Shown one piece after another: positions 6,471 to 10,843 of a DNA stretch of 10,843 nucleotides; the stretch's first letter is position 1; every line of letters begins with the position of its first letter. The stretch is from an uncultured Bacteriovorax sp. (GTDB lineage Bacteria > Bdellovibrionota > Bacteriovoracia > Bacteriovoracales > Bacteriovoracaceae). The notes below the pieces were generated by a model. The model worked only from the letters and a program-made list of their open reading frames with translations, did not search any database and was not told where the DNA came from. The position numbers and the translations under genes are program-made. The stretch is taken from positions 1 to 10,843 of the forward strand of contig CALUDF010000073.1 of NCBI GenBank assembly GCA_943914745.1, written 5' to 3'.

Positions 6471-7241
6471 CTATTCGGCCTTCTTTGAAAGAATGGTGTC
6501 GAACTTCTTTTTCATCTCCTCACCACGGGCTTCGGTGGAGATTTTTATGTAGAGTTCGTCCTCGGTTTTTCTCGGTAGGTTTTTAAAAGAAAGGCCTACT
6601 TTGAAGCGACCGTTGGGTTTGCCGGTTTCATCGGCCAAAGGGATATGGATGGCGATCTGGGCGATAGGGACATGGTAGTTTTTTCTATCAAAACGAAGGG
6701 TGCAGTCAGTAAAGATTTTTCCTTTAGAAAATCGTTCGGCGTCACTAGAGTCGATGGCAAAGCTTGTCCCGCTAATTGAGATGTCTAGTGCATCAAAGAC
6801 TTGGTCATCAATTTTAAATTGAATAGGGATTACGTCACTGGCTTCGAGGCGGAAGTTTCCACGGGCCTGGCTTTTGTAGATTTCTTGCTGGATCTCTAAT
6901 GAATAGGTCAAATCCTCAGGGTGGAATTTGAGGCGTCCACCGGTAAAGTAGTTGAGTTTGGATTCGATGGGGATTTTTACTAAAACTTGTTTGCCTGCTT
7001 TGGTGCTTCCGGCAATTTTAGTAATGAGTTTTCCCGTGGGCCTAAGCTTGATGATTTTTGGGTTGGGGTAGTACTCGATGGCCTCATAAATTTCGGCGTC
7101 ATCATCGGATTCACCTTTTTCCCAAATCGTCAGCGGAGGAGCTCCCTCAAGAGTGCAATGCATGCCCATTGTTTCAGCGAAGTCTTCGTGAGAGACAACT
7201 TTGAAATAATGTTTCTTGTTTGGGTCTTTTTTCTCGCTCAT
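6471..7241 (-). CDS. PilZ-domain c-di-GMP-binding protein
   Basis: 256-residue soluble protein. The PilZ domain covers about residues 122-225. It carries both ligand motifs intact: R127-x3-R131 (in QARGNFRL) and D153-x-S155-x2-G158 (in DISISGTS), at the normal separation of about 20 residues. The N-terminal 120 residues form a separate beta-rich region, reminiscent of the YcgR-type layout, but I cannot assign it to a named family. The tail (about 228-256) is charged and helical. No signal peptide, membrane segment or enzymatic output domain is present, so it is likely a cytoplasmic effector that acts through protein-protein contacts when c-di-GMP is bound. The start ATG has no clear Shine-Dalgarno sequence. 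It lies upstream of, and on the same strand as, the sphingolipid operon, with a gap that contains a likely spt promoter; a functional link is not shown. Confidence 0.88.
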   Translation of the reverse strand: MSEKKDPNKKHYFKVVSHEDFAETMGMHCTLEGAPPLTIWEKGESDDDAEIYEAIEYYPNPKIIKLRPTGKLITKIAGSTKAGKQVLVKIPIESKLNYFTGGRLKFHPEDLTYSLEIQQEIYKSQARGNFRLEASDVIPIQFKIDDQVFDALDISISGTSFAIDSSDAERFSKGKIFTDCTLRFDRKNYHVPIAQIAIHIPLADETGKPNGRFKVGLSFKNLPRKTEDELYIKISTEARGEEMKKKFDTILSKKAE

Positions 7242-7282
7242 GTGTCAACGATCGACAGTTTGCAGGGGAAACTTTAATTCCT

Positions 7283-7311
7283 GTGACTTTGGCCCAATAG
7301 TTGAGTAGAAT
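7283..7311 (+). promoter_or_regulatory. predicted sigma70-type promoter of the DUF2797-pepN pair
   Basis: GTGACT (-35, 7283-7288) is followed by a 17-nt spacer and TAGAAT (-10, 7306-7311, five of six consensus bases). The expected transcription start is about 7317-7319, directly before the ATG at 7320, so the message would be leaderless or nearly so; no Shine-Dalgarno sequence precedes that ATG. A 7-nt direct repeat TGGCCCA (7290-7296 and 7314-7320) brackets the -10 region and could be an operator, or chance. Confidence 0.5.
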
Positions 7312-7319
7312 TCTGGCCC

Positions 7320-8150
7320 ATGAATGAATCAAGTGAATTTAATCTCGATAAAATGGAAGTAGAGCTCCAAAATGGCAAGGCCATCTATAAGGTGGTGACT
7401 CCCAAGGGAACTCTGGTTGTTAATGACCTTATTGGAAAAGAGTTAAAGCTTATTTCCCATAAAGAAATCAACTGCACGAATTGTGGAAAAAAAACCGCTA
7501 AAAGCTATTCTGGCGGTTACTGTTACCCATGCTCTATTAAACTTGCCGAATGTGACATGTGCATTTTGCGTCCTGAGACATGCCATTTTGATCGAGGAAC
7601 TTGTAGAGAACCCCAGTGGGGACTTACCAATTGCATGATTCCTCATTACGTCTATTTGGCCAACTCTTCAGGGCTTAAGGTAGGGATCACTAGAACATCT
7701 CAGATTCCTACCCGCTGGATTGACCAAGGCGCGACACAGGCCCTGCCTATTTTGAGAGTTGGGACGCGCTATCAATCTGGGGTTTTTGAAAAGCTTTTTT
7801 CCAGCGAGGTAAATGACAAGACTGATTGGAGAAAGATGCTCAAAGGCCCTCCAGAAGAGATCGATTTAAAAGCAAAGCGCGATGAACTCTTCGAGCTTTT
7901 TGGCGATGATATAGATGAGCTGGAAAGGAAGTTTGGCAGTGATCATGTCAGTATACTGGAGCAGGAAGAAGTTGTAGATATCGAGTATCCGGTTCTTGCT
8001 TATCCTGAGAAGGTGAGCTCTTTTTCACTGGATAAAGCTGAGGTCGTAGGTGGTAGGCTTCAGGGTATCAAAGGGCAGTACTTAATTTTTGATGTTGGAG
8101 TTATTAATATAAGAAGCCATACTGGCTACAAGGTTCATCTGGAACACTGA
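7320..8150 (+). CDS. DUF2797 protein: cysteine-rich zinc-binding segment plus GIY-YIG-like core
   Basis: 276 residues that I recognise as the DUF2797 family, whose function is not established. The Cys-rich segment has C52-x2-C55, C68-x2-C71, C78-x2-C81, then C88, C95 and C105 with nearby H89 and H109; this could hold two zinc ions or a metal cluster. Directly after it comes HYVYLANSSGLKVGITR (109-125), then R132 and the acidic E157 in SGVFEKLF. This order (Y-x-Y, G/K-x-G-x-T, Arg, Glu) looks like the core of GIY-YIG/T5orf172-type nuclease folds, an inference from pattern only. TRWIDQGATQALPI and DKTDWRKMLKG (166-176) are hallmark family stretches. The C-terminal ~75 residues are beta-rich with an acidic linker before them. 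No signal peptide; probably a cytoplasmic nucleic-acid-associated protein. It is followed after 23 nt by pepN and is likely cotranscribed. No Shine-Dalgarno sequence precedes the start. Confidence 0.85.
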   Translation: MNESSEFNLDKMEVELQNGKAIYKVVTPKGTLVVNDLIGKELKLISHKEINCTNCGKKTAKSYSGGYCYPCSIKLAECDMCILRPETCHFDRGTCREPQWGLTNCMIPHYVYLANSSGLKVGITRTSQIPTRWIDQGATQALPILRVGTRYQSGVFEKLFSSEVNDKTDWRKMLKGPPEEIDLKAKRDELFELFGDDIDELERKFGSDHVSILEQEEVVDIEYPVLAYPEKVSSFSLDKAEVVGGRLQGIKGQYLIFDVGVINIRSHTGYKVHLEH

Positions 8151-8161
8151 AACTATTTTTT

Positions 8162-8167
8162 GCGAGG
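8162..8167 (+). promoter_or_regulatory. ribosome binding site of pepN
   Basis: GCGAGG, with GAGG ending 6 nt before the ATG at 8174, is a clear Shine-Dalgarno match. It fixes the pepN start and contrasts with the missing site before the DUF2797 gene. Confidence 0.65.
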
Positions 8168-8173
8168 ACGAAT

Positions 8174-10771
8174 ATGAAAACAGACGCACCAAAAGTGATT
8201 AAATTAAATGAATATAAGAAACCAGACTACCTCGTTGAGACCATCGATTTAGTTCTTCACCTCGACAACACTAAAACTCTCGTTGAGTCGACGATGAAGC
8301 TTAAGAGAAACACTGATGAAGTGACCCCTCTCATTTTAAATGGAGAAGAGTTGGTCTTAAAATCGCTTAAACTCAATGGCGAGACATACACCGATTACAC
8401 TCACTCAACAGAAAACCATACGCTGACACTTAATAAAGTTCCGGCCGAGTTCACTCTCGTGATTGAAAATGAGATTAATCCAGAAACGAATAAAACTCTT
8501 GATGGCCTTTATAAGTCAGGAACGATTTTTTGTACGCAAAATGAACCAGAGGGATTTAGACGTATTACTTTTTACGTGGACCGCCCGGACAACATGGCGA
8601 AGTTTACGACAAAGATCATTGCCGATAAAAAGCTTTTTCCGATTCTTCTTTCAAATGGTAACCCAGTTGATAGAGGAGACCTTGAAGGCGGAAAGCATTT
8701 CGTGACGTGGGTAGACCCATTTAAAAAGCCTTCTTACCTCTACGCTCTTGTAGCAGGGGACTTAGGAGTTATTAAAGATACCTTTAAAACTAAATCAGGT
8801 CGAAGTGTCGCTTTAGAAATTTATTGCGATAAAGGTAACGAAAGTAAGTGTCATCACGCCATGGAGTCGCTTAAGAAGTCGATGAAGTGGGATGAAGACC
8901 GCTTTGGTCTCGAGTATGATCTCGACATCTATATGATCGTCGCCGTCGATGCTTTCAACATGGGCGCAATGGAGAATAAAGGTCTTAACATCTTTAACTC
9001 TGCTTACGTTCTGGCGGATCAGAAATCAGCGACAGACACTAACTTCTATGGAATTGAGTCAGTCATTGGGCACGAGTATTTCCACAACTGGACAGGTAAC
9101 AGAATCACTTGCCGTGATTGGTTTCAACTAACTCTCAAAGAGGGCTTAACCGTTTTCCGCGATCAGGAATTCTCGGCCGACATGAACTCAAGAAGTGTCG
9201 AGAGAATCCAGTCGGTCATGGGGCTTCGTGCAGCTCAGTTTGCTGAGGATGCGGGGCCGACATCTCACCCGATCAAGCCTGCGACTTACATGGAAATTAA
9301 TAACTTCTATACGGCGACTATTTATGAAAAAGGAGCTGAGGTTATCCGCATGATTCAGACGCTTTTAGGAGTGGATGGATTTAGAAAGGGAATGGATAAG
9401 TATTTTGAGCTCTTTGATGGCCAGGCCGTGAGAACTGAAGACTTTATCCATGCGATGAGTGTGGCCAATAATAATTTTGACTTCACTCAGTTTAAAAACT
9501 GGTACGGGCAAAACGGAACTCCGCTTTTAAAAGCGACTTCAAAATATGATGAAGGAGCTAAGCGCTTCACCTTGACCCTGACTCAGAGTTTTCCCGCGAA
9601 TGCTCCGGCCGACGCTAAGTTTTACCACATGCCTGTCAGAGTGGGGCTCATTGATAAAACTGGGAAAGATGTGGCCTCTAAAGTTCTTGAACTAAAAGAA
9701 GCGACTCAAGACTTTGTGTTTGAAAATATTTCCGCGAAGCCGATTGCTTCAATTAACCGTGAGTTTTCTGCTCCGGTAAAATTGACGACGGATTTAACGT
9801 TTGATGAGCATCTTTTCCTGATGGCCCACGACTCGGACTCATTCAACCGTTTTGAAGCTGCTCAGGTTGTCTCTACAAAACTTATCCTGGATCTTATTGA
9901 AGATGCAAAGGCAAAGAGACCTCTAGAGTTAAATGCTAAGTATGTTGAAGCGTTTGGAAAGGTTTTAACTGATTCAACGATTGATGAAGCTTTCAAGGCC
10001 CTCTCAATGTCTATTCCGGGAGAAGGGGTTCTTCACCAGGAGCAAAAAGAGATTTATTACCTGGAAACTGAGACAGTCCGCACGTTTGTTAAAAAGACTC
10101 TGGCAACAGCTCACCAGGAAGTTTTACTGAAACTTTATAAGTCGATTGAGCAAAAAGAATATAAGCTTGACCCTAAATCAATGGGGCAGAGAGATTTAAA
10201 GAATAGATGTCTTGACCTGCTTTCATATGTGGAAGGAGACAAGTTCCAGGCCCTCTCATACGAGCACTTCAAGTCTGCAACGAATATGACTGATGAGATT
10301 GGGGCCCTGACAACTTTAGTTCACTCGCATTCAAGCTTTAAAGATGAGGCGTTGAAGTCTTTCTATGACAAGTGGAAGAATGAAACGCTGGTTATCCAGA
10401 AATGGTTAACAGTGCAGGCGAGTGCAAGCCATGACTCAACTTATGAGACGATTTTAAAACTAGAGAAGGATGCAGTGTATGACCGCACGATCCCGAACTT
10501 AGTCCGCTCACTTCTTGGGCAATTTGTGGCGGCCAATAGAGTGCAGTTTAATCACCCTTCAGGACGTGGTTATAAATTAGTGACTGAGCGTTTATTGGAA
10601 TTGGATAAATTAAATCCACAGGTGGCTTCACGCCTGGCCTCTGGATTTAAAGATTACAAACGCATTCCAAAGTCACTGCAAGACTTAATGAAGCCTGAGC
10701 TTGAGAGAATCATCAAGACTGATGGCCTCTCAAAAAATGTTTACGAGATTGTCTCAAAAATTTTAGCTTAA
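8174..10771 (+). CDS. pepN: aminopeptidase N (M1 family zinc metallopeptidase)
   Basis: 865 residues, close to the 870 of E. coli PepN, and collinear with it (active-site residues shifted by 3). It removes N-terminal residues from peptides in the cytoplasm. Visible landmarks are the substrate-anchoring Q122 and E124 (TQNEPEGFRR), the exopeptidase motif GAMEN (264-268), the zinc site HEYFH (His300, Glu301, His304) with Glu323 in LKEGLTVF (the HExxH-x18-E rule), and the transition-state Tyr384. Domains in order: N-terminal beta domain (about 1-195), thermolysin-like catalytic domain (about 196-445), small beta-sandwich (about 446-545, DUF3458 type) and a helical C-terminal domain (about 546-865). 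No signal peptide is present, as expected for a cytoplasmic enzyme. A good ribosome binding site supports the start, and a strong terminator follows 6 nt after the stop codon. In a predatory bacterium it would help degrade prey-derived peptides (inference). Confidence 0.97.
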   Translation: MKTDAPKVIKLNEYKKPDYLVETIDLVLHLDNTKTLVESTMKLKRNTDEVTPLILNGEELVLKSLKLNGETYTDYTHSTENHTLTLNKVPAEFTLVIENEINPETNKTLDGLYKSGTIFCTQNEPEGFRRITFYVDRPDNMAKFTTKIIADKKLFPILLSNGNPVDRGDLEGGKHFVTWVDPFKKPSYLYALVAGDLGVIKDTFKTKSGRSVALEIYCDKGNESKCHHAMESLKKSMKWDEDRFGLEYDLDIYMIVAVDAFNMGAMENKGLNIFNSAYVLADQKSATDTNFYGIESVIGHEYFHNWTGNRITCRDWFQLTLKEGLTVFRDQEFSADMNSRSVERIQSVMGLRAAQFAEDAGPTSHPIKPATYMEINNFYTATIYEKGAEVIRMIQTLLGVDGFRKGMDKYFELFDGQAVRTEDFIHAMSVANNNFDFTQFKNWYGQNGTPLLKATSKYDEGAKRFTLTLTQSFPANAPADAKFYHMPVRVGLIDKTGKDVASKVLELKEATQDFVFENISAKPIASINREFSAPVKLTTDLTFDEHLFLMAHDSDSFNRFEAAQVVSTKLILDLIEDAKAKRPLELNAKYVEAFGKVLTDSTIDEAFKALSMSIPGEGVLHQEQKEIYYLETETVRTFVKKTLATAHQEVLLKLYKSIEQKEYKLDPKSMGQRDLKNRCLDLLSYVEGDKFQALSYEHFKSATNMTDEIGALTTLVHSHSSFKDEALKSFYDKWKNETLVIQKWLTVQASASHDSTYETILKLEKDAVYDRTIPNLVRSLLGQFVAANRVQFNHPSGRGYKLVTERLLELDKLNPQVASRLASGFKDYKRIPKSLQDLMKPELERIIKTDGLSKNVYEIVSKILA

Positions 10772-10777
10772 ATAATG

Positions 10778-10802
10778 AAGCCCCTTTTATGGGGCTTTTT
10801 TT
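10778..10802 (+). terminator. intrinsic terminator after pepN
   Basis: AAGCCCC (10778-10784), loop TTTTAT, GGGGCTT (10791-10797) and a run of seven T (10796-10802). It is a textbook rho-independent terminator 6 nt after the pepN stop. On the minus strand the hairpin is not followed by a good T-tract, so it mainly serves the plus strand. Confidence 0.93.
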
Positions 10803-10803
10803 A

Positions 10804-10843
10804 TTAAGCCCGAGTATCTTTGTCGGAAGAGAGAATACCATAC
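10804..10843 (-). CDS. possible C-terminal end of a convergent gene, cut by window edge
   Basis: On the minus strand one frame reads YGILSSDKDTRA and then a TAA stop (10806-10804), directly behind the pepN terminator. This is where a convergent neighbour would end. Twelve codons cannot establish a gene and other frames are also open, so this is only a pointer to what may lie to the right. Confidence 0.25.
   Translation of the reverse strand, partial: YGILSSDKDTRA

Noticed and set aside
7243..7257. Near-palindrome TGTCAACGATCGACA before the PilZ gene as an operator
   Set aside because: Two internal mismatches and only four-base outer arms; not distinguishable from chance.

Overview
The window looks like chromosomal DNA of a Gram-negative bacterium with moderate GC content, most probably a Bacteriovorax-like member of the Bdellovibrionota. 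This placement is an inference. It rests on the protein style (Lys/Phe-rich, no phage or IS genes), on the mix of PilZ, DUF2797 and PepN genes, and above all on a complete core set of ceramide-synthesis genes. Sphingolipids are rare in bacteria, but phosphonosphingolipids are known from Bacteriovorax stolpii (formerly a Bdellovibrio).

Layout. Bases 2-613 hold a fatty-acid/ceramide 2-hydroxylase of the Scs7/FA2H type whose 5' end lies outside the window. It is followed after 2 nt by a secreted or envelope PAP2 phosphatase (616-1416). A membrane histidine kinase without a receiver domain (1478-2920) ends facing a minus-strand operon. That operon, read right to left, is serine palmitoyltransferase-like (spt, 6303 to 5080), a GNAT-family bacterial ceramide synthase-like protein (5073 to 3946) and an NAD(P)-dependent reductase of the ceramide reductase (CerR) type (3946 to 2957). 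Upstream of it, on the same strand, is a PilZ-domain protein with intact c-di-GMP-binding motifs (7241 to 6471). A 78-nt divergent promoter region separates it from a plus-strand pair: a DUF2797 zinc-binding/GIY-YIG-like protein (7320-8150) and PepN aminopeptidase N (8174-10771). The pair ends in a strong intrinsic terminator (10778-10802).

How the genes work together. The spt, ceramide-synthase and reductase genes lie in the order of the three steps of bacterial ceramide synthesis: serine plus acyl-CoA to 3-ketosphinganine, N-acylation, then keto reduction. They are tightly coupled (6-nt gap, then a TAATG overlap). The hydroxylase at the left edge would add a 2-OH to the N-acyl chain. The PAP2 phosphatase could act on a phosphorylated lipid intermediate or headgroup, though this is only suggested by position. 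The window is therefore best read as a sphingolipid locus next to a housekeeping peptidase operon. I see no tRNA, rRNA, CRISPR array, IS element or prophage. Intergenic space is short throughout, with no gap over about 170 bases.
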